Positions 1 through 9,658 of a stretch of 64,000 bases of DNA are shown here, piece after piece. This stretch comes from Endozoicomonas sp. Mp262 (GTDB lineage Bacteria; Pseudomonadota; Gammaproteobacteria; Pseudomonadales; Endozoicomonadaceae). Positions within the stretch are counted from its first letter, which is position 1. Each line of letters starts with the position of its first letter. Below the pieces are notes generated by a model, which was not told the origin of the DNA, made no database searches, and saw only the letters and a program-made list of their open reading frames with translations. Location: positions 2,676,501-2,740,500 of the forward strand of contig NZ_CP092489.1 in assembly GCF_025643335.1 (NCBI RefSeq), in the 5' to 3' direction. Made by a program: the position numbers and the translations under genes.

Positions 1-468
1 CTGGGTGAAACCGGACACTTACTCACCCGAGGCCCCTATACTATCCGAGGTTATTTCAAGGCGGCAGAGCATAATTCCCGGTCATTTACGACAGATGGAT
101 TTTATCGAACCGGAGATATTGTCCGGCTAACTGAGCAGGGTTATCTCGTCGTTGAAGGCCGTGATAAAGACCAGATCAACCGGGGCGGTGAAAAAATTGC
201 GGCAGAAGAAGTGGAAAATCACCTTTTGGCCCATCCGGCTGTGCACGATGCCGCTATTGTGGCCATGCCTGATCCTTATCTGGGAGAGCGTTCCTGTGCT
301 TTTATTATTCCACAGAAGGAGCGCCCAAAAATTATAGAAATAAAGCGTTTCCTGGCTAATTGTGGGCTGGCCCAGTTTAAAGTGCCGGACCGCATTATTT
401 TTGTTGATGCTTTTCCTAAAACATCCATTGGTAAGGTCAGTAAAAAAAGCCTGAGAGTTCAGGTGTAA
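1..468 (+). CDS. entE: 2,3-dihydroxybenzoate-AMP ligase, C-terminal part (EntE/DhbE/VibE type)
   Basis: The frame is open from base 1, so the 5' end lies outside the window; 155 residues remain. The protein adenylates 2,3-dihydroxybenzoate and loads it onto the aryl carrier domain of EntB, the first step of catechol siderophore assembly. Visible ANL-superfamily motifs are [10 protein letters not shown] (A7), the hinge motif [14 protein letters not shown] (A8), the family-typical stretch [19 protein letters not shown], and the C-terminal lysine motif TSIGKVSKK (A10). entB follows after 11 bp, so the two are surely one operon. The similarity to the EntE/DhbE group is strong throughout the visible part. 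Confidence 0.93.
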   Translation: MGETGHLLTRGPYTIRGYFKAAEHNSRSFTTDGFYRTGDIVRLTEQGYLVVEGRDKDQINRGGEKIAAEEVENHLLAHPAVHDAAIVAMPDPYLGERSCAFIIPQKERPKIIEIKRFLANCGLAQFKVPDRIIFVDAFPKTSIGKVSKKSLRVQV

Positions 469-479
469 GGACTAATGCA

Positions 480-1352
480 ATGAGTATTCCAAAGATTACC
501 CCCTATACCATGCCTGAAATGGACTATGGTCTTAATAAAGTCCAATGGCATCCGGATGCTTCCCGTACCGTGCTACTGATTCATGATATGCAGCAGTATT
601 TCATGAACTTTTATGATACCTCTGCTGAACCAGTGACGACCCTGGTTAAAAATATCCAGCGTATTAAAGCGCAATGTAAAGCGGCGGGTATCCCTGTGAT
701 TTATACGGCCCAGCCTGGAGACCAGAATCCTTCAGATCGTGCCCTGCTCACTGATTTTTGGGGAACAGGACTCAAGGCTGCTCCCAGCCTCACTGATATT
801 ATTGACCCTTTGGCTCCAGAGGAAGACGACCATCTTCTGACGAAGTGGCGGTACAGTGCCTTTAAGCGTAATGGCCTGAAAGCACGGCTGAAAGAGATGG
901 GCCGCGATCAGATGATTATTTGCGGTGTCTATGCCCATATAGGTTGCATGCTGACAGCTGCGGATGCCTTTATGTATGACATTCAGGCATTTATGGTCAG
1001 TGATGCCCTGGCGGACTTCAGCAAGGATGAGCATAGGATGGCATTGGAGTATGTTGCCCGGCGTTGTGGTGTCACCCTGGATAGTGAAATGGTGCTGGAC
1101 AGCCTCAGTCCTGAGAACAGCGAGGATGCCTCCTCTAAGTTTATGACTGATATTGCTGAAATCCTCTATATGACAGCAGATGACCTGGATCAGGATATCA
1201 GTCTGATGGATCAGGGGCTGGATTCTATTCGGGTCATGACGTTGATTGAGCAGTGGCGATTCGAAGGTATCGATATTGATTTTTCCGAGCTAGTGGAATT
1301 AACGACACTGACTGAATGGCTTGAAGTATTAAACGCCAAAGTTAAAGGGTAG
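480..1352 (+). CDS. entB: Isochorismatase with aryl carrier domain
   Basis: This bifunctional 290-residue protein hydrolyses isochorismate to 2,3-dihydro-2,3-dihydroxybenzoate and carries the aryl group for NRPS assembly. Residues 1-210 are the isochorismatase domain, with Asp36 (LLIHDMQQYF), Lys122 (LLTKWRYSAF) and the motif GVYAHIGCM near 149-157, where the usual catalytic Cys is Gly as in EntB and PhzD. Residues 215-290 are the carrier domain; Ser249 in GLDSIR is the expected phosphopantetheine site. Length matches EntB/DhbB. An AAGGA sequence precedes the ATG. It lies between entE and the broken entF-like gene in one operon. Confidence 0.95.
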   Translation: MSIPKITPYTMPEMDYGLNKVQWHPDASRTVLLIHDMQQYFMNFYDTSAEPVTTLVKNIQRIKAQCKAAGIPVIYTAQPGDQNPSDRALLTDFWGTGLKAAPSLTDIIDPLAPEEDDHLLTKWRYSAFKRNGLKARLKEMGRDQMIICGVYAHIGCMLTAADAFMYDIQAFMVSDALADFSKDEHRMALEYVARRCGVTLDSEMVLDSLSPENSEDASSKFMTDIAEILYMTADDLDQDISLMDQGLDSIRVMTLIEQWRFEGIDIDFSELVELTTLTEWLEVLNAKVKG

Positions 1353-1373
1353 AGGATAAGGAGTAATCGATTC

Positions 1374-1521
1374 ATGTCCCAGGGGCTGTTAACGCTACCT
1401 TTAACCCAGGCTCAGCAAGGAATCTGGTTGGGCCAGCAATTGCATGGCCAGAGCCCGCTTTATAATACCGGCGAGTGCCTGGAGATTCACGGTAATCTGG
1501 ATGTCAGCCTTTTTGAAAAGG
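1374..1521 (+). pseudogene. NRPS condensation domain, N-terminal stub (entF-like, left fragment)
   Basis: An ATG preceded by ATAAGGAG starts a frame whose 49 residues match the beginning of a condensation domain of EntF type ([16 protein letters not shown], then [12 protein letters not shown]). The frame runs straight into the IS30-family element, whose first bases supply the stop TGA (1524-1526). The rest of the condensation domain and the first part of the adenylation domain are absent; the gene resumes on the far side of the element at 2643. Because the pieces do not join, this is a remnant and cannot make a working NRPS. Confidence 0.9.
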
Positions 1522-2642
1522 CCTGAATTTGTATCATAAATGCATAACCTCTGTAACCAGAGGGTTGTTACAGAGCCTTTGAAGTGAATCAGAACTCAGG
1601 GGTACTCTGTTAAGCAACCAAACCAAACAGAGGACGCCAAGGATGGCCTTTAAGCACCTTAGCTCTGAAGAGAGACATTATATCGAAATCGAACTGAAAA
1701 ATGGGACTTCTCAAAATAAAATTGCAGAAAAACTCGGGCGTTCACAGAGTTCGCTGTCACGGGAGTTAGGACGCAACACAGGGCAGCGTGGTTACAGGCA
1801 CCAGCAGGCTCATCGTAAGGCTCAACAGCGTCATAAGGAAAAACCCAAGGCGGTGAAGTTGACGGAAGATATTAAGCGACGGATTGCTCAAGATATCCGG
1901 GCTGACTGGAGTCCTGAGCAAGTGGCTGGAAGGCTTGAAAAAGAAGGGATAATCAAGTTGCATCATGAGACGATTTACCAGTTCATAGAGGATGATAAGC
2001 GCACTGACGGTACCCTGTATAAACACTTGCGCCATCAGAAAAAAACGTACCGAAAGCGATATGGTTCAGCTCATAACCGAACAGGCATACCTAACCGGGT
2101 AGGTATTGAAGAGCGCCCGGAGATCGTCAACAACAGGGGGCGTGTTGGTGACTGGGAGGCGGATACCGTAATCGGCAAAAACCATAAGGGTGCCATTGCC
2201 ACACTGGATGAGCGAAAGACTAAACTGCGCCTTGCTGTTCCGCTGCCAGGAAAGAAAGCAAAAGCGGTTAAACAGGCAGTGATTGATACACTCAAGCCCC
2301 TGAAAAGGTTTGTTAAAACGATCACTTACGACAACGGTAAGGAATTTGCTCAGCATGAAGCAATCAACAAAGCCTTGAGCTGCGACAGCTACTTTGCTGT
2401 GCCCTACCACTCTTGGGAGAGAGGCCAGAATGAGAATGCCAATGGGCTGCTCAGGCAGTACTTTCCCAAATCAATGGAGCTTCATAACGTCAAAGAAAGA
2501 GACGTTATCATTGCGGTAGACAAGCTGAACAGCAGGCCCAGGAAATGCCTCGGTTACAAAACACCATATGAGGCATTCAAAGAGTTAACTGGAGTGAATG
2601 CAAGAAAAGTCATGGGTTATGCATTTATGACTTGAATTCAGG
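1522..2642 (+). mobile_element. IS30-family insertion sequence, copy 1
   Basis: The 1121-bp element has imperfect terminal inverted repeats of about 28 bp. The left end begins CCTGAATTTGTATCATAA and the right end, reverse-complemented, begins CCTGAATTCAAGTCATAA; both continue with ATGCATAACC. Its boundaries were set by comparison with the second copy at 46015-47135, which appears identical along its whole length. Copy 1 splits the entF-like NRPS gene. The bases outside the ends (GG on the left, CA on the right) do not form a direct repeat, and about 1.5 kb of the target is missing, so this junction probably arose by IS-mediated deletion. Confidence 0.93.
1643..2635 (+). CDS. IS30-family transposase
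   Basis: The 330-residue protein catalyses transposition of the surrounding element. Residues 1-45 contain the helix-turn-helix typical of IS30 (HLSSEERHYIEIELKNG, then IAEKLGRSQSSLSREL). The DDE integrase core includes GDWEADTVIGKNHKGA near 171 (first Asp), TYDNGKEF near 231 (second Asp) and the Glu in ERGQNENANGLLRQYFPK. Length is normal for the family. The ATG follows a CAAAACAGAGGACG leader with AGAGGA as ribosome binding site. The frame is intact and identical to 46136-47128, so the element may still be active. Confidence 0.96.
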   Translation: MAFKHLSSEERHYIEIELKNGTSQNKIAEKLGRSQSSLSRELGRNTGQRGYRHQQAHRKAQQRHKEKPKAVKLTEDIKRRIAQDIRADWSPEQVAGRLEKEGIIKLHHETIYQFIEDDKRTDGTLYKHLRHQKKTYRKRYGSAHNRTGIPNRVGIEERPEIVNNRGRVGDWEADTVIGKNHKGAIATLDERKTKLRLAVPLPGKKAKAVKQAVIDTLKPLKRFVKTITYDNGKEFAQHEAINKALSCDSYFAVPYHSWERGQNENANGLLRQYFPKSMELHNVKERDVIIAVDKLNSRPRKCLGYKTPYEAFKELTGVNARKVMGYAFMT

Positions 2643-4959
2643 CATTATTGATGATGCAAAACCGGCAATTATTATTTCCAGTACTGCATTTTCCCATCTT
2701 CTCGATACAACTGAGATAAAGCCTCACTTTACTGCACTCCTGATAGATAACCTTGGTCTACAGAAAGAAGGTAGTGCTTATCAGTCACCAGAGGTTTTGC
2801 CCGATAATCCCGCTTATATCATGTATACCTCAGGCTCTACAGGTACACCTAATGGGGTTAAGGTTCACCATGGGGCATTAGGGCATTTTGTTGCGGGGGC
2901 TACGGAGCGTTATGGCATATCAGAAGGTGACAGGGTACTGCAATTTGCTCCCCTGCATTTTGATGCCAGTGTTGAAGAGCTGTTTTTAACCCTTTGCAAC
3001 GGCGCCACGCTGGTGCTGCGCAGCGAGGATATGATTAATTCGGTTACCGGTTTTATTAAAGCGTGTCATAAGCTGGCGATCACAGTATTGGATTTACCCA
3101 CCGCTTACTGGCACGAACTGGCCTATGGGCTTGGGAGTGCAGGCATATCATTGCCGGAAACCCTGCATACGGTAATTATCGGGGGGGAAGCGGTTCTCCC
3201 GGAACGGCTTGAGCAATGGCAGCAATGTCTGGGTAACAGGGTGAATCTGTTAAATACCTATGGCCCAACAGAAACCACCATTGTGGCAACCTGTGCCAGC
3301 CTTGCCGGTCCACAAGCCATTTATTTTGATCTCCAGGCGTTACCCATTGGTGAACCATTGCCTGGTATGCAGGCATGGGTGCTTGATAGCCATAAGAAGC
3401 CTGTAAGAATTGGCCGTGAAGGTGAGCTTTACCTGGCTGGTGGCGGACTGGCTCAGGGTTATATGAATCGTGATGCTTTGACGGATAAGCGATTTATTAC
3501 CCTGAAAACCGGTGATGGTTCTGTCAGAGCTTACAAAACGGGCGATAAAGTGAGAATGGATGGCAATGGCCAATTAATCTTTATTGGCCGGGTTGATGAT
3601 GAATTCAAGATCAGCGGCCATAGGGTTAACCCTTTGGAAATTGAGAATCTGCTGATCAATAAAGCTGGAATAAAAGAAGCGGCGGTTGTTGGTGTACTGT
3701 CCAGCAATGGCATTAAGCGTCTGACAGCCTGGTTGGTAGCTGATAGCAAAGATAACAAGCCTAAAGACTTTCGAAAGTATTTACTTCAGAGTTTACCCGC
3801 GGCATTGGTGCCCAGTGAATTTATCTATGTTGACCGATTGCCCCGTAATCCATCCGGCAAGATTGATCGCAAGCAGTTAAAGCAAAGCCCTGCCCAGTGC
3901 TCTGACGTTGATATTCCTGCCACTGAAATGGAAAAAGTGCTGATATCAGTCTGGCAGGAAATCCTAGGGGACATCACGGTCAGTCCTCAGGATGATTTCT
4001 TTATACTGGGTGGGCAGTCCCTCCAGATGATTCAGGTGGCCAATCGCCTGAGCCGGTTGCTGGATAAAAGCATTTCAGTTCAACTGCTGTATAGCTACCC
4101 TGTATTGGCTGATATTGCCAGGGCTTTGGAAGACGAATCTCAGGGAATAAAAGCAGGCAGTCAGCAGCTCTTTGATCCTGTCTTACCTATTAAAACTACG
4201 GGCAGTGGTTCTCCGCTATTTTTTATTCATCCCGCAAGAGGGGTTAGCTGGGACTATCTTGGTCTATCAAGGTATATACCAGACGACGTTCCGGTATATG
4301 GTATTCAGGCTCGACGACTATCAGATTCGGACTACATACCACCGCAGCATGGCGATGATATTATGGTGGATATGACCCGGGATTATCTGGAGCAGATTCG
4401 CAGGATTCAGCTTGAAGGGCCTTATCACTTATTAGGGTGGTCATCCGGAGGGCCGGTTGCCCATAATTTGGCGGTTGAACTGCAGTCTCAGGGTGAAACC
4501 GTATCTGTTCTTGTTATTCTGGATTCCTATCCCTCCGGGCAATGGCGGCATATCCCCCTTGATGACAGCAAGGCACTTTCAGGTCTGTTAAGAATGGCGG
4601 GACTTGACCCTGCTGATTTCCCAGTGGAGCAAATGTCTGTTGATGATCTTCATCAGCTGGCAACCACGAGTCAGTCATTGTTAACCGGTGTATCAAAGCC
4701 ATTAATGGAAAATCTGGTGGAAGCCTATATGGATTGTAGCAAGCTGGTACGTCAGGCAAACCATCGTCGTTTTGATGGGGATATGCTCTTTTTCACGGCG
4801 GCAAAACCCAGGCAGGAAAATTGGCTGTCACGGAATGACTGGCAGCCTTATCTGGGAGGGCAGATTATTAATCATGATCTTGATTGCACCCATTTTGAGA
4901 TGCTCAACCCGGTCAATGCCAAAGCTATTGGTCAGGTTTTGACTCAGGTTTTGGTATAA
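2643..4959 (+). pseudogene. NRPS adenylation-thiolation-thioesterase remnant (entF-like, right fragment)
   Basis: The open frame continues from inside the IS30 right end without its own credible start. It has adenylation motifs from A3 onward: YTSGSTGTPNGVKVHH (A3), LNTYGPTETTI (A5), GELYLAGGGLAQGY (A6), YKTGDKVRMDGNGQLIFIGR (A7-A8 region) and NPSGKIDRKQL (A10). A carrier domain follows with DDFFILGGQSLQMIQ, and a C-terminal thioesterase with the nucleophile motif GWSSGG. The layout C-A-T-TE with the N-terminal stub at 1374 matches EntF, which joins the amino acid to dihydroxybenzoate and releases the siderophore. The condensation domain and the first part of the adenylation domain are lost. 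The substrate of the A domain cannot be assigned safely; its A4 region reads FDASVEELF. Confidence 0.9.
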
Positions 4960-4976
4960 AAAACTAAGGAGAAACT

Positions 4977-5810
4977 TTGGCTACATCATCTGCAAAGTCA
5001 GTTCGTCGACCTCCCATGATGCTGGAAGTAGTGCGTACTCAGTTAGTGACCCCTGGTATGAGGCGTATCACTTTAACCGGGGATATGTTGAAAGGGTTTC
5101 CTGAAGACAGCCATGGTGCCCATATAAAAATACTGCTGCCCCGTGAAGGACAGGACAAGCCTGTGCTGCCAACTCTTGGCCCTAAAGGTCCGATCTGGCC
5201 GCCAGCAGATGTCAGGCCTATTGCCCGAACCTATAGTGTCCGACGTTTTGATGTGATGCTAAATGAACTGGATGTGGACTTTGTTCTTCATGGCGACAAT
5301 GGTCCGGCATCCGCCTGGGTATCCAGGGTGCAGCCCGGCGATTTTGTTGGTGTGGCCGGGCCGGGCGGACCCAAGCCGATGCTGGGGGAGGCAGAGTGGT
5401 ATCTGATGGCAGGTGATATGACCGCAATACCCGCTATAAGTGCCCTGCTGGAAATAATGCCGGAGTCAGCTGCTGGTCAGGTGTTTATTGAGGTTCCTAA
5501 TAGTGATGAGATTCAGACTATTCAACATCCAGCGGGTGTGGAAGTGAGCTGGCTTATCAGGGAAGAAAAAGATCCTATAAAGAGCCATCAGCTTATAAAT
5601 GCAGTAACAGCATTAGACTGGCCTTCAGGTTCGGCTTTTGCCTGGGTTGCCGGTGAAAACAGCTCGGTATTATCCATCCGTAAATATCTCAGGACTGAGC
5701 TTAAGTTGGAGCGACATCAGTTCTATGCGGTGCCTTACTGGCGTTCCTGCTTTACTGAAGAGGCATATCACCAGGAAAGGCACGAAATTATGGATAATAT
5801 TGATACTTAA
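4977..5810 (+). CDS. Siderophore-interacting protein, ferric-siderophore reductase (ViuB/SIP family)
   Basis: This 277-residue flavoprotein probably reduces ferric siderophore in the cytoplasm to release iron. The N-terminal half is a ferredoxin-reductase-like FAD-binding domain, with the flavin motif ARTYSVRRF near residues 82-90 and the conserved GDFVGVAGPGG. The C-terminal half has the SIP NAD(P)H-like domain (LMAGDMTAIPAI, then FAWVAGENSSV) and ends with the family-typical aromatic stretch FYAVPYWRSC. The start is TTG, supported by AAGGAG seven bases upstream. It lies 17 bp after the NRPS remnant, as the last gene of the ent-like operon, and remains intact although the NRPS is broken. Confidence 0.9.
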   Translation: MATSSAKSVRRPPMMLEVVRTQLVTPGMRRITLTGDMLKGFPEDSHGAHIKILLPREGQDKPVLPTLGPKGPIWPPADVRPIARTYSVRRFDVMLNELDVDFVLHGDNGPASAWVSRVQPGDFVGVAGPGGPKPMLGEAEWYLMAGDMTAIPAISALLEIMPESAAGQVFIEVPNSDEIQTIQHPAGVEVSWLIREEKDPIKSHQLINAVTALDWPSGSAFAWVAGENSSVLSIRKYLRTELKLERHQFYAVPYWRSCFTEEAYHQERHEIMDNIDT

Positions 5811-5813
5811 GGA

Positions 5814-7208
5814 TTATTCTTTAGCCTCTAATGAAGACTTTGTGGAAGCGGTCGTGCTTGCAGGTTTTCTATGAGTTTGACGTTTTGGTTGGGTCGACCC
5901 AGGTTCCAGGGAGAGTCTGGCCAGCTCGCCCGCTATTGTAAGAACAGGTATTATAAAGTGATATGGTTTGACTTCTTTTCGCCATATGGCATGACCTGCG
6001 GAACAAAGGATAGCAGAGATAGGCATTAATGCCCTATGCCATGGGAAAACTATTCGGGGTTCTACTGGTTGATGTTGATTTTTTTGAGAATGCCTGGTGT
6101 TTTCTGGTCTTTGGTCGTGTTGGCTCAAAGACCGATTAAATGACTGGATATTTCTTTGTCTTCTCCGTACTTCCAAGATACTGTCTACAATGGGCATAAG
6201 CTGATTTTCAGGAAAGGGGAAGGGTGCTTGAAGGTAGAAATCGCGGCTTACAAGAAAACACTGCTTATGCTTATGAAAGCACTTTATGAATACCGTCGTT
6301 GATATTTCATCTACAGCTTTTTGAAGCAGTGTTCCAGAACTGTCGTTACTATCAGTGGGTGAAATCTCTTTTGTCAACTTGAGAACTCCATTGGCAGTGT
6401 CCGTTTCATCATGATCCAGATAAGTTCGTAGTAAATCATCAGGAGAGGGAGGGGACTTTGGATCGATATGGAACTCTTTGCATTTATTTATTTCAGATAA
6501 TCTATCCTTGAAATATTTTTCTATGGATTCCCTTGTTTCGTGATGACCAGCCCGGTCTGATTCTATTGTTTCAGGTTTATCGGGAGGGGCATCATTGTCT
6601 TCGGGCCAAGCTATATTCCATAAAATATTAATTGCTGTGGATAGTTCTTGAGCTTTTGGGGAAAGATCTTCTGCTACTTCAGCTTCACTAATAATCATTA
6701 AACAGCAAATTGCCGTGAGGGCCAGAAATTTACCATATTCCTGATGGTGATCTTGCTTTGAGGCAATGGGTTTAGTTAAGTATAATCTGACAATAGAGAC
6801 ACTATCAGTTAATGTCCCAGAAGGTACCGTTAGTTTAAAGTCAGTTTCAGTTATTGGTAGAGCTTGAGCCGCTAACCTGAGAAGGAAATCTATTTCTTCA
6901 GGTTGAAAAATAGGTATTAAGTTAAGAGGTTCGATTCTACCACTGTTTTGATGTAATGTGCCTTCCTTTCTGATGCTATTAATAGACTCTAATGACATGG
7001 GGAGCTTTTCAGGTTCAGGTTCTCTTATATGGCATAACTTGTCTGATAATTGTTGGTGCTGAAGTAAAAGGCGGCATTCAGATTTATGCTTTCCGGTATC
7101 TTTTGTATGCTCAATAATTACCCCGCAGTTTGGGTCAGGGCAAACGGCTAATAGTGATTTGGATAAAAAGAAAATAAGCATCACCATACCATTTATTAAA
7201 TATTTCAT
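5814..7208 (-). CDS. Secreted hypothetical protein with Cys/His-rich N-terminus
   Basis: I do not recognise a family for this 464-residue protein. It begins with a signal peptide (residues 1-21, hydrophobic MVMLIFFLSKSLLA). Just after it is a possible metal site, CPDPNCG followed by HTKDTGKHKSEC, spacing that resembles a single C2HC-type zinc knuckle. The middle is polar and rich in Glu, Asp and Ser. Two hydrophobic stretches occur, near 168-180 (FLALTAICCLMII) and near 400-435. The C-terminus is basic and Thr/Ser-rich. It is AT-rich relative to its neighbours and converges with the siderophore operon with 3 bp between the stops. It could be a lineage-specific secreted protein. Confidence 0.7.
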   Translation of the reverse strand: MKYLINGMVMLIFFLSKSLLAVCPDPNCGVIIEHTKDTGKHKSECRLLLQHQQLSDKLCHIREPEPEKLPMSLESINSIRKEGTLHQNSGRIEPLNLIPIFQPEEIDFLLRLAAQALPITETDFKLTVPSGTLTDSVSIVRLYLTKPIASKQDHHQEYGKFLALTAICCLMIISEAEVAEDLSPKAQELSTAINILWNIAWPEDNDAPPDKPETIESDRAGHHETRESIEKYFKDRLSEINKCKEFHIDPKSPPSPDDLLRTYLDHDETDTANGVLKLTKEISPTDSNDSSGTLLQKAVDEISTTVFIKCFHKHKQCFLVSRDFYLQAPFPFPENQLMPIVDSILEVRRRQRNIQSFNRSLSQHDQRPENTRHSQKNQHQPVEPRIVFPWHRALMPISAILCSAGHAIWRKEVKPYHFIIPVLTIAGELARLSLEPGSTQPKRQTHRKPASTTASTKSSLEAKE

Positions 7209-7544
7209 AGCTGAAGACCCTCCAACGGAGTAAATTTTTGAAAATAAGAGATATGGTGTGGTAATAGAACTTTGAAAGTGATGTAAAAAATTCCTGCTAT
7301 ATGAGAAATAAAATAATAGGCATTAGAAATGAATCGTTATGAACTTGATCAATTGAGTTGAAAGAATTGCTTCTCCTGTCACGGTACAAACTTTCAATCA
7401 GTTTAAGGCTAGTCGGAGTTGGTCATTTGGCAAGTTACTTTTAAATATTTCAGGCCTGGGAATTGGGTTCTGGAGAATGCTGTATATCACATAATGAGCA
7501 CAAAATGATGCCCACATATTTTCAGATGTCCTGCGCTATGTCAT

Positions 7545-7559
7545 TGATAACGGTTATCA
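7545..7559. promoter_or_regulatory. Fur box upstream of the siderophore ABC transporter operon
   Basis: The sequence TGATAACGGTTATCA is a perfect palindrome (7 bases, central G, 7 bases) and fits the Fur consensus built from GATAAT hexamers. It lies about 50 bp before the start of the binding-protein gene, in the 372-bp gap between the divergent gene at 5814-7208 and the transporter operon. The rest of the gap (7209-7544) is AT-rich with no ORF that looks real. Iron-dependent repression of the operon is inferred. Confidence 0.85.
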
Positions 7560-7610
7560 TTTACAATAGCATTCCTGGTTTTGGTTAAGTGGATTTTGGG
7601 TCGTCTATCA

Positions 7611-8618
7611 ATGAATACATTGCTTATGGCTGCTTGCCGTCGTTTAAAGCTGTCTGGCCATCAGCGAGGTCTGGGCACTATGTTGGTAGCCTTTAGTATG
7701 GTGCTACTGACTGCCTGTCAGCCCAATGGCATTGATAGTGCGAGTGAAGTTCCAACCAGGGAAATAACCGATGTAACGGGTTTTAAGATGGCTGTACCGG
7801 AGTATCCTGAACGGGTGGTGACCCTTAGTGAACTGGATCTTGATGCTGCTCTGGCCTTGGGCATCACGCCGGTAGGATCAACCTCAGGCAGAGGCCAGAA
7901 AGGTGTGCCGCGATACCTGGATGATCAGGGGGATAACATAGAGCTGGTGGGTCCACTGGGACGTCCTAACCTTGACCGGCTGATTGCATTATCTCCTGAC
8001 CTAATCATGATTGGGGCAGTAACTGACCCTATGTTGCTGGAGCAGCTGCGCAAGGTGGCGCCGACAGTGGTGACTTACCAGTCTGGTGATAGCTGGAAAG
8101 AGGCCTTTAAAACGGTTGCTGAAGTGTTGGGTAAGGAAAATCAGGCTGAGCACTTTATGAATCGCTATCAGCAGCGGGTAATAGACGTCAAAAGTCATCT
8201 TGGTGAGCAGAGAGATTCAGAAGTCAGTGTGGTTCGCTGGATTCCTCAAGGGCCTGGCTATATGTTAAGTCAGTCTTTCTCAAGTCTGGTTTTAAAGGAT
8301 CTGGAGCTTGAGCGTCCGAAGATTCAGCATCAGGACGGTATTGGACACTCCCACTCCCTGAGTCTTGAAGCGCTCAACCAGATTGATGGTGACTGGCTGT
8401 TTATTGGCACTCTAAATCCTGCTGGTGATGCAGTTGATGCTTTTGAGACAGCAAAAACAACACCGGTATTCAGACAGTTAAATGCCGTAAAACACAACCG
8501 GATGATAGCGGTGGATGGTTCCCTTTGGACCAGTCTGGGTGGGCCTCAGGCAGCCATGGCTGTGCTGGATGATATTGAGTCAGCCATGGCTAATAAAGAC
8601 AGTAAGGCTGATTCCTGA
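7611..8618 (+). CDS. Iron-siderophore ABC transporter, substrate-binding lipoprotein (FepB/FecB type)
   Basis: The protein binds ferric siderophore in the periplasm and passes it to the inner-membrane permease. The N-terminus ends in a lipobox (VLLTACQPN), so Cys36 is the expected lipidated residue counted from the ATG at 7611. A TTG at 7581 in the same frame would add ten residues; the ATG is preferred because the signal sequence is then of normal form. The periplasmic-binding fold of class III is indicated by PERVVTLSELDLDAALALGITPVG and LDRLIALSPDLIMIG. The stop overlaps the start of the permease gene by one base. Transcription is expected from the Fur-box promoter. Confidence 0.92.
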   Translation: MNTLLMAACRRLKLSGHQRGLGTMLVAFSMVLLTACQPNGIDSASEVPTREITDVTGFKMAVPEYPERVVTLSELDLDAALALGITPVGSTSGRGQKGVPRYLDDQGDNIELVGPLGRPNLDRLIALSPDLIMIGAVTDPMLLEQLRKVAPTVVTYQSGDSWKEAFKTVAEVLGKENQAEHFMNRYQQRVIDVKSHLGEQRDSEVSVVRWIPQGPGYMLSQSFSSLVLKDLELERPKIQHQDGIGHSHSLSLEALNQIDGDWLFIGTLNPAGDAVDAFETAKTTPVFRQLNAVKHNRMIAVDGSLWTSLGGPQAAMAVLDDIESAMANKDSKADS

Positions 8619-9655
8619 TGACGGCTTTAAGTCTTGGGGGAGATAGCCGCTTACCAGCCATGGTCAGTCTGTTACTGGTTGTCCTTGCATTGCTTGGCCT
8701 GGCATCGCTGGTTACCGGGGCCGGTTATACATCAGTGGCTGACAGCTTTGCCTGGTTGGCAAGACAGCCAGAAGCTCTGGCTGATGCTAACCTGGAAACC
8801 ATTATGACCTCCCTGCGTTTACCAAGAACCCTGGCAGGGTTAATGGTGGGGGGGGCATTGGGGTTGGCCGGTGCCCTGATGCAGAACATTACCCGTAACC
8901 CGCTGGCTGAACCCGGATTATTAGGGGTTAATGCCGGGGCGGCTTTGGGCGTTGTTATTGGTATTACCTGGGCAGGAGCAGAGTCTGGTCAGGCTTACCT
9001 GATTTGGGCCTTTCTTGGTGCTTTAGTGGGCAATGGCCTGATTTTAATGATTGCCAATAAAGGTGATGTGGGTGGTTCACCCGTTAAGCTGGTGCTGGCA
9101 GGTATTGCTATTGGTGCCACCTGCCACGGGTTAACGTCATTTATTCTGTTAAGCAATGAAGTTAGCTACGATCAATACCGTTTCTGGATACTGGGCTCCC
9201 TTTCTGGCATTTCTACGTCAATGGCTGTGCAGTTACTGCCAGCACTGATTATTGGGTGTGGTATCTGTGCCTTTTTGGCAAGGCCGCTTTCGGCCCTGAT
9301 GCTGGGGGATGATTTTGCCAAGGCGTTAGGTCACCGCCCGGGGTTAATTCGCTTTGCGGTGACTGTCACTGTCACTTTATTTGCAGGCACTGCCGTAGCT
9401 CTGGCTGGGCCCATTGGTTTTCTTGGTTTGCTGGCACCTTTTATAGCCCGTTCCTTAGCGGGCGCTTCTATAGGCTGGCAGTTAGTGCTTTCAGCCTTAC
9501 TGGGAGCGTTGATTCTGCTGGGAGCTGATGTGTTATCCCGAATGGTTATCCGTCCTTATGAAACACCTGTCAGTGTTATGCTGGCGTTAATTGGTGCGCC
9601 TTTGCTGATCTGGATAGTCCGCAGTAACCGGTTAATGATCTCTTCAGGACGGTAA
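8618..9655 (+). CDS. Iron-siderophore ABC transporter permease, FecCD family (first)
   Basis: The 345-residue integral membrane protein is half of the inner-membrane channel for ferric siderophore. It has the many hydrophobic helices of the FecCD family and its conserved stretches: SLRLPRTLAGLMVGGALGLAG, the ITRNPLAEPGLLGVNAGAALG region, and the coupling-loop region ARSLAGA preceded by GPIGFLGLLAPF. Start and preceding stop overlap (TGATG), indicating translational coupling to the binding protein. A second permease follows directly, as in fepDG. Confidence 0.94.
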   Translation: MTALSLGGDSRLPAMVSLLLVVLALLGLASLVTGAGYTSVADSFAWLARQPEALADANLETIMTSLRLPRTLAGLMVGGALGLAGALMQNITRNPLAEPGLLGVNAGAALGVVIGITWAGAESGQAYLIWAFLGALVGNGLILMIANKGDVGGSPVKLVLAGIAIGATCHGLTSFILLSNEVSYDQYRFWILGSLSGISTSMAVQLLPALIIGCGICAFLARPLSALMLGDDFAKALGHRPGLIRFAVTVTVTLFAGTAVALAGPIGFLGLLAPFIARSLAGASIGWQLVLSALLGALILLGADVLSRMVIRPYETPVSVMLALIGAPLLIWIVRSNRLMISSGR

Positions 9656-9658
9656 GTG

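Noticed and set aside
1766-2410. Antisense frames within the IS30 element
   Set aside because: They occur identically in both copies only because the transposase gene is identical; no coding signs.
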